Shown one piece after another: positions 34,552 through 43,308 of a DNA stretch of 64,000 nt. A program made the translations under genes and the position numbers. How positions within the stretch are numbered: the stretch's first letter is position 1; the number at the start of each line of letters is the position of its first letter. Source of the stretch: Merdimmobilis hominis (GTDB taxonomy: Bacteria; Bacillota; Clostridia; Oscillospirales; Ruminococcaceae); the NCBI RefSeq assembly GCF_900104615.1, contig NZ_LT629939.1, forward strand, positions 1,909,441-1,973,440. The letters are read 5' to 3'. Below the pieces are notes generated by a model. That model was given only the letters and a program-made list of their open reading frames with translations. It was not told the DNA's origin and searched no databases.

Positions 34552-35040
34552 TTATTTGGAGAGGGCATCCTCCCGGAACTCGATGGGGAGAAGCTTCCAC
34601 ATGATCACATCGCCGTCTTTGACCACGATGGAATCGGTGGATTCGGTGGTGACAGTGCCGTTGTACAGGAGGCTCCAGACATAAGCGTCATCCGACTGGA
34701 GGTTGCCAAAGCCAATGTACTCGCCGGACTCATCGGTTTCAAAGGGAACGGTTTCCCCGTATTCCACAACCGCTTTGGTCAGGTCGCGGACGGTAGGGGC
34801 TTCTGCATTTTCCGCCACAGCGGAGCCTTCGAACATAGCCACGCCTTCTTCATCAACGATGGTGAAGATGGTGGTGACCTTCTCACCTGTGGCGCCGCCG
34901 TCAAACACAGCGACCTTTTCCTCAGCCTGGGAAGAACTGATGCCCTGGCTGGAGGAAGAGTTACCGCCGTCGTTGCCGCAGCCGGCAAACACAGCGGCCA
35001 TCACCGTACCGGCCAATAAAACTGCAAAAATCTTTTTCAT
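34552..35040 (-). CDS. DUF4430-domain lipoprotein
   Basis: 162 residues. Lipoprotein signal peptide MKKIFAVLLAGTVMAAVFAG-Cys21, then a Gly/Asn/Ser linker. A DUF4430-like domain (about 65-160) carries FETDESGEYIGFGNLQSDDAYVWSL ... IVVKDGDVIMWKLLP. DUF4430 is a transcobalamin-like C-terminal fold often found on ligand-binding surface lipoproteins; ligand unknown. Start ATG at 35040, eight bases from AAGGTGG; a GTG four codons upstream overlaps that site. Own promoter TTGACA-N16-TATACT at 35146-35173. Confidence 0.8.
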   Translation of the reverse strand: MKKIFAVLLAGTVMAAVFAGCGNDGGNSSSSQGISSSQAEEKVAVFDGGATGEKVTTIFTIVDEEGVAMFEGSAVAENAEAPTVRDLTKAVVEYGETVPFETDESGEYIGFGNLQSDDAYVWSLLYNGTVTTESTDSIVVKDGDVIMWKLLPIEFREDALSK

Positions 35041-35145
35041 TGTAATTACCACCTTTTCTCCGGCGAATCAAGATAGATTATAAGCTGGAACCAGGCCCCG
35101 CCGGCGAGCCGGACTGAAAATACCATACCGTTTTCCAGCACGTCC

Positions 35146-35173
35146 AGTATAGCATAGTTTGGTGCCCTGTCAA
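35146..35173 (-). promoter_or_regulatory. Promoter of the DUF4430 lipoprotein
   Basis: TTGACA-N16-TATACT on the minus strand, strong. Confidence 0.8.
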
Positions 35174-35219
35174 AGAATAATTTGTGAACTTTTGGTGGCG
35201 GTGGGACAATCTGCTGTAT

Positions 35220-35246
35220 AACTGTACTAATACACACAGTACAGTT
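35220..35246. promoter_or_regulatory. Palindromic operator candidate, GntR/ABC operon
   Basis: AACTGTACT-N9-AGTACAGTT, a perfect 9-bp dyad. It lies between the divergent lipoprotein and GntR promoters. A second AACTGTACT sits at the GntR transcription start (35309-35317). Confidence 0.7.
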
Positions 35247-35277
35247 TGTGGGATATTCCAAAAATCATTGGAAGCCA

Positions 35278-35317
35278 TTGCCTTTTTTAGATAGGGGTGT
35301 TATGCTGTAACTGTACT
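35278..35317 (+). promoter_or_regulatory. Promoter of the GntR/ABC operon with operator half-site
   Basis: TTGCCT-N17-TATGCT (35278-35306). AACTGTACT overlaps the expected +1, followed by a decayed second arm (AATACGGTT). Confidence 0.7.
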
Positions 35318-35367
35318 AATCAAACTAATACGGTTAATACACTTGTTGATACAGCGAGGTGATCCAA

Positions 35368-35742
35368 TTGTTTAAGCTTGACACGCAGAGCAGAACCCCG
35401 ATTTATGAGCAGCTGAAAGCCCAGATAACCGAATTGGTGGTCATCGGCGCCCTGGAACCTGGAAGCCAGCTCCCCTCGGTGCGGTCCCTTGCCCGGGACT
35501 TAGGGGTCAACCCCAACACGGTACAGAAGGCTTACCAGGATTTGGAGAGAGACCAGGTCATCTATTCGGTATCCGGCAAGGGGAGCTTTATCGCCTCCCA
35601 CGACCGTTCCCGCAGGAAGATTCAGCTCCAGTTTTTGGACCGTCTAAAGCTGGCCGCCCGGGATGTGATGAACAGCGGGACGCCGTTGGAAGAAGCCGTC
35701 GAAACGGTGCGGACGGTGTATGAGGAGGGTGTGACACAATGA
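35368..35742 (+). CDS. GntR-family repressor, YtrA subfamily
   Basis: 124 residues; short GntR protein with an N-terminal winged helix (SRTPIYEQLKAQITELVVIG, LPSVRSLARDLGVNPNTVQK) and a brief C-terminal tail, as in YtrA regulators that sit before ABC exporter genes. I choose TTG 35368, seven bases from the near-perfect site GAGGTGATC; the GTG at 35359 is inside that site. Its stop overlaps the ATPase start (ATGA). It probably represses its own operon through the AACTGTACT dyads. Confidence 0.88.
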   Translation: MFKLDTQSRTPIYEQLKAQITELVVIGALEPGSQLPSVRSLARDLGVNPNTVQKAYQDLERDQVIYSVSGKGSFIASHDRSRRKIQLQFLDRLKLAARDVMNSGTPLEEAVETVRTVYEEGVTQ

Positions 35743-36641
35743 TTGAAGCGAAGAGCCTAGTCAAAAAGTTTGAAGATTACCCGGCCCTGAACGGGTTGAC
35801 CACCACCATTGAACCCGGTTGGATTTACGGTTTGGTGGGCACCAACGGCTCGGGAAAATCCACCTTTATGCGGACCATCGCCGGGGTGTATCAGCCGGAT
35901 GAGGGGAGCCTCCAGATCCAGGGGGCGGATGTCTTTGAAAATATCCACGTCAAAGATAAGGTGCTGTTTGTGCCGGATGACATGTTTTTTCTGCCCCAGT
36001 CCACTTTGGCGGACATGGCGGCACTTTACCAGGGGATTTACTCCGGCTGGTCCCAGGATAAATACCAGGAGCTGGTCAAACGTTTCCCCATCAGCGACAA
36101 GAAAAAGATCAACACCTTCTCCAAAGGGATGAAACGGCAGGCGGCCATCATCCTGGCCATTGCGGCCCAACCGGATTACCTCCTGCTGGATGAGGCGTTT
36201 GACGGCTTGGACCCGGTGATCCGGGTGGCGGTCCGCAAGCTGATCGCCGACGAAGTGGCATCCCGGGGCATGTCGGTGCTCATCGCCTCCCACAACCTGC
36301 GGGAACTGGAGGACTTCTGTGACCACATCGGCATCCTGCACCAGGGAAAACTCCTACTGGAGCGGGAGCTGGATGACCTGAAAGGGGAGTTCTGCAAGGT
36401 ACAGGCGGCGTTCAAACCCATGGTGGACATCGACACTTTAAAAGAGAAACTGGAAATCCTCTCCATTGAAATGAACGGAAGTATCGTCAACCTCATTGTC
36501 CGGGGCTCCCGGGAGGAGGTCTTGGAGAAGATCAATCACTTCAACCCCCTCATTGCGGACAGCATGCCGCTTTCGCTGGAGGAAGTATTCATCTATGAAA
36601 TGGAGGCGGTAGGGTATGATTACAACAACATTATCTTCTGA
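35739..36641 (+). CDS. ABC transporter ATP-binding protein (YtrB/BcrA-like)
   Basis: 300 residues. Walker A GTNGSGKST (about 32-40), signature region NTFSKGMKRQAAIILA with the degenerate FSKGM typical of this subfamily, Walker B LLLDEAFDGLD and the switch His in IASHNL. The C-terminal 70 residues are a small regulatory extension. It overlaps the GntR gene by 4 bases and the permease by 26, so translational coupling is likely. Partner of the permease at 36616 in an exporter commonly linked to cell-envelope or peptide-antibiotic stress. Confidence 0.92.
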   Translation: MIEAKSLVKKFEDYPALNGLTTTIEPGWIYGLVGTNGSGKSTFMRTIAGVYQPDEGSLQIQGADVFENIHVKDKVLFVPDDMFFLPQSTLADMAALYQGIYSGWSQDKYQELVKRFPISDKKKINTFSKGMKRQAAIILAIAAQPDYLLLDEAFDGLDPVIRVAVRKLIADEVASRGMSVLIASHNLRELEDFCDHIGILHQGKLLLERELDDLKGEFCKVQAAFKPMVDIDTLKEKLEILSIEMNGSIVNLIVRGSREEVLEKINHFNPLIADSMPLSLEEVFIYEMEAVGYDYNNIIF

Positions 36642-38943
36642 TAAAAGCAGGAGTTTTGGCTTTTACAAAGACACATTGCGGCGCCTGAAATCCTTCATTT
36701 TGTTCTATGGTGCAGTGGGATTTGTTTTCTTCCCCCTCCAGTACTTGATGGGGGTCCTGCGGGACAATGGCTACTACTTCATGGGCCTTGGGGAGGTGTT
36801 CAACGCCATTTCGATGGTGTTTTACGGACCCTTCCTGTGTGTCGTTCCGGTGATCGTCGCCGCCCAAATTTTTGGCTATATGCATTCCAAAAAGGCGGTG
36901 GACCTGTACCACGCACTCCCCATCCGGCGGGAGGAGCTGCTCCTCTCCAGCTTCGCCGCAGGCTTTACTGCGATTTTGGGACCTCTGGCCCTGAACTATG
37001 CCATTGTGATCCTGCTCAAAGCAGTTCGCTTTGGCGGTGGCCAAGAGGTTGGGAAGGTGGTTATCAACTTCCTGTATGCGGCGGTGATCTGCTTTGCCGC
37101 CTTGGCCATTGCAGCCTTTGTCTTCACACAGGTTGGCACCAAGTTCGACAGCATCGTCATCACCTTGGGGATGTATGTCATCCTGCCGGCCCTGTACCTG
37201 GTCACCATGTTGTTTATGAGTGAGCACCTGTACGGCTTCAATGTGGATCAAAGCATCAATTGGAAGCTGCTTTTGGGCCTTTCCCCCCAGCTGCTGTTTT
37301 TTTACCTGTACCAGGGGGATTACCCGTTGTCCTCGGACCCCAATATGCCCACCGTGGCATCGGGGCATGTGACCGCCTTTGTCTGGCTCATCATCGGCAT
37401 CTTCCTGGCATTGGCTGCCGCTGTTATCTACCGCCGCCGCAAGAGCGAGATGGCCGAGAACACCTCCACCGGTGGTATCCTCAAGGTGTTTATTAAAATT
37501 GCTTCCACCTACCTGGCCTCATTGCTGATGGGCTTTATCTTTGAAGGGGTCTTTGGGGTGGGCGGCGATGACTTCAGCATGTTCCTGCTGGGCGTGGTTC
37601 TAGGCGCAGTCTTAGTCTACCTCACAGCGGAAGTCATCCTTTCCCGCAGCTTTAAAGCCATCTTCAAATCCCTGCCCATGGCCGCTGGCTTGGCGGTGCT
37701 GCTATGCGCCTTCTCCTTTGTCATGCACCAGGGTGGTTTTGGATATGTAACCCGCGTCCCCAAGGTGGAGGATGTGGCTTCGGTCACCATCGACTATCGG
37801 GGCGCCTACGGCGAAAATGAGCGGCAGGGTGGAACCGGCAGATATGTGCAGGACGTCACCCTGGAAGGGGAGGAAGCCAAAGCTTTGGTGATCCAGCTGC
37901 ACCGCCTCTCGGTGGAGGAATACCAGCAGTACAAAGGGGAGGTCCCCGACGACAGCCGGTATTACCGCGGCTACAACTATGTGAATATCTCCTACAAAAT
38001 GGCCGGCGGCAGCACGATGAACCGCAGCTACAGCAGTAAGAGCCAAGGGTTCTTGGAGTGCCTGGCCCGCCTGGAGGCCAACCAGGAGTTTATCACCAAA
38101 ACCCACCCAGTCTTCCGAACCCAGTACAAGGATTTGGAGAAGGTTACCCTCACCGGTGCCAGTGGGGTAGGCAACGTGCCTCTCACCTTCTCGGAAGAGG
38201 AGATGAACCAGCTGTTCACCTGCATGCAGGAGGATCTGCTGGCCCGCACCTACGACCAGGTGGTCAATGGCAAACCGGCCATCGGCTTCCTCTCCATGGA
38301 CTATAAGTTTGACAACCGGCATAATGAGTATTATTCTTCGGACCACTCGGGCCGGAACCAGCAGAGCGAATACCCGGAGGAAAATTTCTTCATGGGTGGC
38401 CAGCTGACCTTGACTGAGGACTTCACCAACACGGTGGCTTTCTTAAAGGAGAAGGGCTATGGCTCGATGCTGGAGCTGCAAGAGGGCGAAGTGGTCGGTC
38501 TGGTGTTCCGCCATCCCATGTATGACGGATACAACAGCGAGGTCATTTCCCTGGTGCGGGACTACAACTTCAATTCCTACAACAGCGGCAACCAGACCTG
38601 GAAAGAGGAAAAAGGCTATGTGGTCTATCGGGACGACCCGGGGCTGATCGGGGAGATCCTTCCCAAGCTGCACAGCAGCACCATCAACGGATACCGGTGT
38701 GTGCGGGTGGATTATGTGGTCAATGAAAATCTGACCGCCAATGGGGCGATGGAATTCCCCGGCGGCAGCGTCTCCAACCAGGGGGCCTATGGTTACCTTG
38801 CGATTGACGACCTGCCGGAGGACGTGCGGGAAGAACTTGCAGAGATCGACTCTGAGGGGATTGAATACGGCCAAACCACCTATCCCCAGGTGGCCGTCGC
38901 CACCGAATCGCTGTCGGAAGACCTCGCCGTGCAAGAAGAATAA
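36616..38943 (+). CDS. ABC exporter permease with large extracytoplasmic domain
   Basis: 775 residues. About eight to nine membrane helices lie in the first 390 residues, including FILFYGAVGFVFFPLQYLMG and the cytoplasmic coupling motif KKAVDLYHALPIRREELL of the ABC-2/YtrC-type permeases. The remaining 380 residues, after a last helix near 360-375, are soluble and probably extracellular, with many Tyr/Gly and no known catalytic motif. Length and layout match DUF6449-like permeases from memory. Start ATG at 36616, inside the ATPase gene, behind GGAGGCGGTAGGGT. Confidence 0.82.
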   Translation: MITTTLSSDKSRSFGFYKDTLRRLKSFILFYGAVGFVFFPLQYLMGVLRDNGYYFMGLGEVFNAISMVFYGPFLCVVPVIVAAQIFGYMHSKKAVDLYHALPIRREELLLSSFAAGFTAILGPLALNYAIVILLKAVRFGGGQEVGKVVINFLYAAVICFAALAIAAFVFTQVGTKFDSIVITLGMYVILPALYLVTMLFMSEHLYGFNVDQSINWKLLLGLSPQLLFFYLYQGDYPLSSDPNMPTVASGHVTAFVWLIIGIFLALAAAVIYRRRKSEMAENTSTGGILKVFIKIASTYLASLLMGFIFEGVFGVGGDDFSMFLLGVVLGAVLVYLTAEVILSRSFKAIFKSLPMAAGLAVLLCAFSFVMHQGGFGYVTRVPKVEDVASVTIDYRGAYGENERQGGTGRYVQDVTLEGEEAKALVIQLHRLSVEEYQQYKGEVPDDSRYYRGYNYVNISYKMAGGSTMNRSYSSKSQGFLECLARLEANQEFITKTHPVFRTQYKDLEKVTLTGASGVGNVPLTFSEEEMNQLFTCMQEDLLARTYDQVVNGKPAIGFLSMDYKFDNRHNEYYSSDHSGRNQQSEYPEENFFMGGQLTLTEDFTNTVAFLKEKGYGSMLELQEGEVVGLVFRHPMYDGYNSEVISLVRDYNFNSYNSGNQTWKEEKGYVVYRDDPGLIGEILPKLHSSTINGYRCVRVDYVVNENLTANGAMEFPGGSVSNQGAYGYLAIDDLPEDVREELAEIDSEGIEYGQTTYPQVAVATESLSEDLAVQEE

Positions 38944-38978
38944 CCAATTGTTTGATGTGATAGAAAAGAGGGTCAAAG

Positions 38979-39230
38979 ATGGAACTGTACTGCCCCCGAT
39001 TGCCCAAGGTGATCACCCTCACCCAGGGCGTTGCCGGAACAGTGGCTATTATTAGCTTCCTACAGGGATTTTTCGGGGGAAGCCTGGCCGTGTTTCTGGT
39101 TTCTCAAGTGTGCCTCCTGCTGGCGGGACTGCTGGCGGTAGACCGCAGGTATTTGGTCTGCATGCTGTTTGACCTGTCGGCCATGGTGTTGCTCTTTGTC
39201 CGGTATGCACAGGTGTTTTGCAGCCTGTAA
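38979..39230 (+). CDS. Small membrane protein in the ABC exporter operon
   Basis: 83 residues with two to three hydrophobic segments (TQGVAGTVAIISFLQGFFGG, LVSQVCLLLAGLLAV, LFDLSAMVLLFVRYA). Start ATG at 38979 behind AAGAGGGTCAAAG, 35 bases after the permease, with no terminator between. Unknown family; possibly an accessory subunit. Confidence 0.65.
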   Translation: MELYCPRLPKVITLTQGVAGTVAIISFLQGFFGGSLAVFLVSQVCLLLAGLLAVDRRYLVCMLFDLSAMVLLFVRYAQVFCSL

Positions 39231-39261
39231 TACCCCATTTTATTGCAGCCGATAAAACAGA

Positions 39262-39308
39262 AAACTCCCCCCGGTGGATGCATCCGCCGGGGGGAGTTGT
39301 TGCTTTGC
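39262..39308. terminator. Terminator between exporter operon and cardiolipin synthase
   Basis: AACTCCCCCCGG ... CCGGGGGGAGTT stem; the plus-strand side is followed by GTTGCTTTG, the minus-strand side by TTCTGTTTT. Serves the converging genes. Confidence 0.85.
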
Positions 39309-39346
39309 AGGGATCCCTTTCCCCAGCCCATCTGGGAGGGCCGCCG

Positions 39347-40876
39347 TCACATCAGCGGGGCAAAAATTTTGAGGATAGCCCGGAAGATCCGGCGGGGAAG
39401 AGGAGTCATCTGAATCTCTTCATAGGTGACTATTTTGCACTTTTCCAGTGTGGTTTCTATATCCCGGCGGACATCTGCCACCACCGGCGAATAAAAAAAA
39501 GCCACCCCACATTCAAAATGGAGGTAAAAACTGCGGTAATCCATGTTGGCTGTGCCCACGATGGCACAGCAATCGTCCGAGACAAACATTTTGGCGTGAA
39601 TAAACCCGGGGGTATACTCATAAATTTTTACTCCACAGCGCAGAAGGGATTGATAATAGGAGCGTGTCAGTTCGTGGACAAACCATTTGTCTGGGATGTG
39701 GGGGGTGAGAATCCGCACGTCAACGCCGCTTTGGGCCGCGGTGGACAAGGCGGTGAACATTTCGTTGTCCAGGATCAAATAAGGGGTTGTGATGTAGACG
39801 TAGTCATTGGCCCGGCTGATCATCTGGAGATAGGCGTTCTCGGAGATGTTCATGCTGTCCAGGGGGCTGTCCCCAAAGGGTTGGACAAAGCCGGCCGCGG
39901 CGGTACAGGAATGGGTGGGCACATACTGGGAAAAATCCCGCTGCTCCTGGGGGTTGCTGAACTGCCACAGGCTCAGGAACATCAGGGTCAGGTTCCACAC
40001 CCCATCCCCCTCCAGCCGGACGGCAGTGTCTTTCCAATGACCGTGCTTTTCAAAGGCATTGATGTATTCATCCGCCAAGTTGATACCGCCGCAGAAGCCG
40101 ATGTTGCCGTCCACCACGCAGATTTTCCGGTGGTCCCGGTAGTTCATCACCATGTTGAGATGGGGGCGGTAAGGGTTGAAAACCGTGACCTGTAGGCCCA
40201 GCTCCTTCAAGGTCTGGTCATAGCCGGGGGGCAGGGTCTGGATGCACCCCACATCGTCGTAGAGAAGGAGGACTTCCACCCCTTGGGCGGCTTTTTCCCG
40301 CAGGATATTGAGAACGGAATTCCACATCTCCCCCTCCTGGAGGATGAAATATTCCAGCAGGATAAAACGCTGGGCCGACTGCAGGGCCAGCAGCAGGGCG
40401 GGCCAGAAATCTTCCCCTAGAGGGTAGTAATCCGCCAGGGTGTTCTTCCACACAGGGAAGCCGGACCCATTTTTCAGGTAGCGGGCCTGCACCCCCAGGG
40501 AGGGGGAAGCTTCCTCTAGCTCCCCAGCCACCCCGGAATCCACCTGGATCTGCCCGGCGGTGGTGCAGTTAAACTCCACCACCCGTTTTTTCAAGGCCCG
40601 GGAAAGGCGCTTAGAGCCGAAAATCAGGTAGAACAGCCCGCCAAAAATGGGCAGGGCGAGAATGGTGATCACCCAAGCCAGCTTGTATGAGGGATTGTCC
40701 TCTCGGGAGACCACCCATACCACCAGCAGTAAGCTGATGCACTGGGTCAGCACATATACTGGCAGGGCGTGAACGCTGAGGTAAAGCACCACATAGGAGA
40801 GGAGTCCGAGCTGGAGGGCGATCAACAAGGTGACCAGCACAACGCGGCTGGTCAGAAAACGCAGGAGCTTTTTCAC
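39347..40876 (-). CDS. cls: Cardiolipin synthase
   Basis: 509 residues; joins two phosphatidylglycerols to cardiolipin at the membrane. Two N-terminal helices (about 12-30 and 37-56) and a third hydrophobic stretch (PIFGGLFYLIFG) precede two PLD domains. These carry HRKICVVDGNIGFCGG (first HKD) and IHAKMFVSDDCCAIVGTANMD (second HKD). Start GTG at 40876, eight bases from AAGGAG; an ATG 11 codons upstream lacks a site. Monocistronic, ending at the bidirectional terminator. Confidence 0.95.
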   Translation of the reverse strand: MKKLLRFLTSRVVLVTLLIALQLGLLSYVVLYLSVHALPVYVLTQCISLLLVVWVVSREDNPSYKLAWVITILALPIFGGLFYLIFGSKRLSRALKKRVVEFNCTTAGQIQVDSGVAGELEEASPSLGVQARYLKNGSGFPVWKNTLADYYPLGEDFWPALLLALQSAQRFILLEYFILQEGEMWNSVLNILREKAAQGVEVLLLYDDVGCIQTLPPGYDQTLKELGLQVTVFNPYRPHLNMVMNYRDHRKICVVDGNIGFCGGINLADEYINAFEKHGHWKDTAVRLEGDGVWNLTLMFLSLWQFSNPQEQRDFSQYVPTHSCTAAAGFVQPFGDSPLDSMNISENAYLQMISRANDYVYITTPYLILDNEMFTALSTAAQSGVDVRILTPHIPDKWFVHELTRSYYQSLLRCGVKIYEYTPGFIHAKMFVSDDCCAIVGTANMDYRSFYLHFECGVAFFYSPVVADVRRDIETTLEKCKIVTYEEIQMTPLPRRIFRAILKIFAPLM

Positions 40877-40967
40877 CGCGTCATCTCCTTTCCTGGGCGC
40901 TGCCCACACTTTTGTAGTGTATGCTATACACAGGGGATTATGGACCTTCCCGCCAACGCCAAAATTT

Positions 40968-41006
40968 ACAAAAAACCCCCTCCAGAAGTTGGCTCCAGAG
41001 GGGGGC
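40968..41006 (-). terminator. Terminator of the galE-DUF3788 operon
   Basis: CCCCCTC ... GAGGGGG stem followed by TTTTTTGTAAATTTT on the minus strand. Confidence 0.85.
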
Positions 41007-41008
41007 CC

Positions 41009-41427
41009 CTACGACTGGCGCAGGGCGATCAGCCGTTCTAGGGAGGCAAGGATAGCCGGGGTGGTGACATCCACCATCAGCCAGCGGCCGCCCATGCCGG
41101 ATTTGGTGTTTTGATACAGCTGTTGGACATAGGGGTCCAAAGAGGGGAGAAGGAGTTCCGCCTCGTTCTGCTTTTTGTCCCCGATGACCACCATGCAGGA
41201 GAAAGATCCCTCCACCGGGTATAGGGTGCAGAGGGCTTTGCCGCTTTTTTTGTATTTTACATTCCACCCCGGGGCCATGGCGCATTTGCTGTATTCCACC
41301 TTGGGGGTGACACGGTAGGTCTCTTCCAGGTGGATGAGGAACTTTCCCCATAGGGGAGTGGCCACCGCAGCGGCATCTCCTCCAAAGAGGGCTGCCGGTC
41401 GATGGGGTACCGGGTTTTCCAGCCCAT
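41009..41427 (-). pseudogene. DUF3788 protein gene with one frameshift
   Basis: The ATG at 41427, behind AAAGGGGACAACCT, opens MGWKTRYPIDRQPSLEEM. The DUF3788 body continues in another frame: AAAVATPLWGKFLIHLEE, KVEYSKCAMAPGWNVKYKK, LLLPSLDPYVQQLY, GMGGRWLMVDV. The switch is near 41375 and is explained by a single missing G (ATGCCGCTG for ATGGCCGCTG). Without the shift the protein would be about 139 residues, normal for the family. It lies 14 bases behind galE. Either a fresh pseudogene or a sequence error. DUF3788 function is unknown. Confidence 0.75.
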
Positions 41428-41441
41428 AGGTTGTCCCCTTT

Positions 41442-42452
41442 CTAATTTTGCTGCCGATGGAGCAGGGTGTAATTCCAGGCGTCCCGGCACATTTCGTCGA
41501 TGCCCCGGCGGGCCTCCCAGTGGAGAATTTCCTTAGCCAGGGAGGCGTCGGCGTAACTGCGGGCGATGTCCCCATCCCGCCGGGGGGCGATGACCCGGGG
41601 GATCTTCACCCCGCTGGCCCGCTCAAAAGCGTCGGCCACCTCCAGGACGCTGTACCCCTTGCCGCTTCCCAGGTTGATGGGGTGAGCCCCTGGGTTGTCC
41701 TTCAGGTAGTCGAGGGCGCAGATATGGCCCTGTGCCAGGTCGCAGACGTGGATGTAATCCCGGATGCCGGTGCCGTCGGGGGTGTCGTAGTCATCCCCGT
41801 AGACTTTGAGGCAGGGCAGTTCCCCCAAGGCCACCTTGGCAATATAAGGGAGCAGGTTGTTGGGGATGCCGTTGGGGTCCTCCCCCAACAGCCCGGAGGG
41901 GTGGGCGCCTATGGGGTTGAAATACCGCATCAGGGCAATCCGCCAGCGGCTGTCCGAAGCTGCCAAATCGGTGAGAATCTGCTCGATGTACACCTTGGTC
42001 ATCCCGTAGGGGTTGGTAGAACCCAAGGGGAAGTCCTCCCGGAAAGGGGCGGTGTTGCAGCCAAGGTAATACACCGTGGCCGAGGAGGAGAACACCAGGG
42101 AGAAACAGCCGTGGCGTTCCATGGCCCGGCAGAGGTTCAGGGTGCCGGTCAGGTTGTTGTGGTAGTAGAGGAGGGGCTTTGCCACCGACTCTCCCACTGC
42201 CTTGAGGCCGGCAAAGTGGATCACCGTGTGGATGGCGTTTTCCTGGAAAACCTGCTCCAATTGGCCCTCGTCCAGCAGATCCGCTTGATAAAAGGGGAAG
42301 TCCCGGCCGGTCAGGGTGCGGATGGCGTCCAGGACCTCCGGTTTGGAGTTGGAGAAGTTGTCTAGAATGACGATCTCCTCCCCTTGTGCAAGAAGCTGGG
42401 CAGCAGTGTGGCTGCCGATATAACCGGCGCCGCCGGTGATGAGAATGGCCAT
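41442..42452 (-). CDS. galE: UDP-glucose 4-epimerase
   Basis: 336 residues; interconverts UDP-glucose and UDP-galactose. Extended SDR enzyme with NAD motif TGGAGYIGSH (7-16), the Ser-Ser-Ala-Thr stretch and catalytic Tyr-x-x-x-Lys in NPYGMTK. The loop after SSATVY is unusual (YLGCNTAPF). The C-terminal part has NLGSGKGYSVLEV and APRRDGDIA as usual. Promoter TTGACA-N17-TATACT at 42503-42531. First gene of the operon with DUF3788. Confidence 0.96.
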   Translation of the reverse strand: MAILITGGAGYIGSHTAAQLLAQGEEIVILDNFSNSKPEVLDAIRTLTGRDFPFYQADLLDEGQLEQVFQENAIHTVIHFAGLKAVGESVAKPLLYYHNNLTGTLNLCRAMERHGCFSLVFSSSATVYYLGCNTAPFREDFPLGSTNPYGMTKVYIEQILTDLAASDSRWRIALMRYFNPIGAHPSGLLGEDPNGIPNNLLPYIAKVALGELPCLKVYGDDYDTPDGTGIRDYIHVCDLAQGHICALDYLKDNPGAHPINLGSGKGYSVLEVADAFERASGVKIPRVIAPRRDGDIARSYADASLAKEILHWEARRGIDEMCRDAWNYTLLHRQQN

Positions 42453-42502
42453 AATGTTCCTTCCTTTCTCGGGGGATAGCAGGGGGTGAAACCTTTGTTC
42501 TT

Positions 42503-42531
42503 AGTATACCGGCGGGATGGGATAATGTCAA
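42503..42531 (-). promoter_or_regulatory. Promoter of galE
   Basis: TTGACA-N17-TATACT on the minus strand, near-consensus. Confidence 0.88.
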
Positions 42532-42579
42532 TTTTTTCCCCAAAGATTTGAACAGCCTGTTAAAGATAGCCGGTTTCTA

Positions 42580-42608
42580 TTTCAAACGCCGCCAAAAGCG
42601 GCTATACT
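42580..42608 (+). promoter_or_regulatory. Promoter of the HD protein gene with dyad in the spacer
   Basis: TTTCAA-N17-TATACT. The spacer holds GCCGC-CAAAA-GCGGC, a short dyad that could bind a repressor. Confidence 0.6.
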
Positions 42609-42642
42609 AATGGATATGAGGGAGAAGACAAGGAGGTATTGT

Positions 42643-43308
42643 ATGAATCCTATTACACTGGAGGACATCCAGCAGAACGAAACCATCAAAACTTATATTG
42701 TCCGGGCGGATGAGACTTTAATCGCCCTGGGATATACTGAGCACGCTTTTGCCCATGTGACCAAAACTGCCTATGAGGCTTACAGCCTGCTTTTAAAGCT
42801 GGGCTACGATGAGCGCACTGCGGAGCTGGCCCGGATTGCCGGGTATCTCCACGACATCGGCAACATGGTCAACCGGGTGGACCACGCCCAATCCGGCGCG
42901 CTGATCGCCTTCCAGCTCCTCACCGGCCTTGGAATGCCGCCCCAGGAGATCGCCACCATCGTCACCGCCATCGGCCATCACGACGAGGCCACCGCCGCCC
43001 CGGTCAACCCGGTGGCTGCGGCCCTCATTCTGGCCGATAAATGTGATGTGCGCCGTTCCCGGGTCCGCAACCGGGATGTCTCCAGCTTTGACATCCACGA
43101 CCGGGTAAACTACTCGGTGGTCCGGTCGGAGATGCTCTTTGACCACGAGAAACGCACTCTGACCCTCCTTTTGGAGATTGACACTGAAATCTGCGCAGTG
43201 ATGGATTACTTTGAAATTTTCCTGAGCCGGATGGTCCTCTGCCGCCAGGCGGCGGAACACCTGGACATCACCTTTAAACTGAACATCAACGGTCAGAGCC
43301 TATTGTAA
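42643..43308 (+). CDS. HD-domain metal-dependent phosphohydrolase
   Basis: 221 residues, cytosolic. HD motifs: His in HAFAHVTKTAYE, HD in AGYLHDIGNM, H in IGHHDEAT and D in LADKCDVRRSRVR. This set resembles small HD phosphohydrolases acting on nucleotides. The C-terminal 80 residues are a strand-rich domain. Start ATG at 42643 behind AAGGAGGTATTGT. Its last 23 bases overlap the end of the convergent gene at 43286. Substrate unknown. Confidence 0.85.
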   Translation: MNPITLEDIQQNETIKTYIVRADETLIALGYTEHAFAHVTKTAYEAYSLLLKLGYDERTAELARIAGYLHDIGNMVNRVDHAQSGALIAFQLLTGLGMPPQEIATIVTAIGHHDEATAAPVNPVAAALILADKCDVRRSRVRNRDVSSFDIHDRVNYSVVRSEMLFDHEKRTLTLLLEIDTEICAVMDYFEIFLSRMVLCRQAAEHLDITFKLNINGQSLL

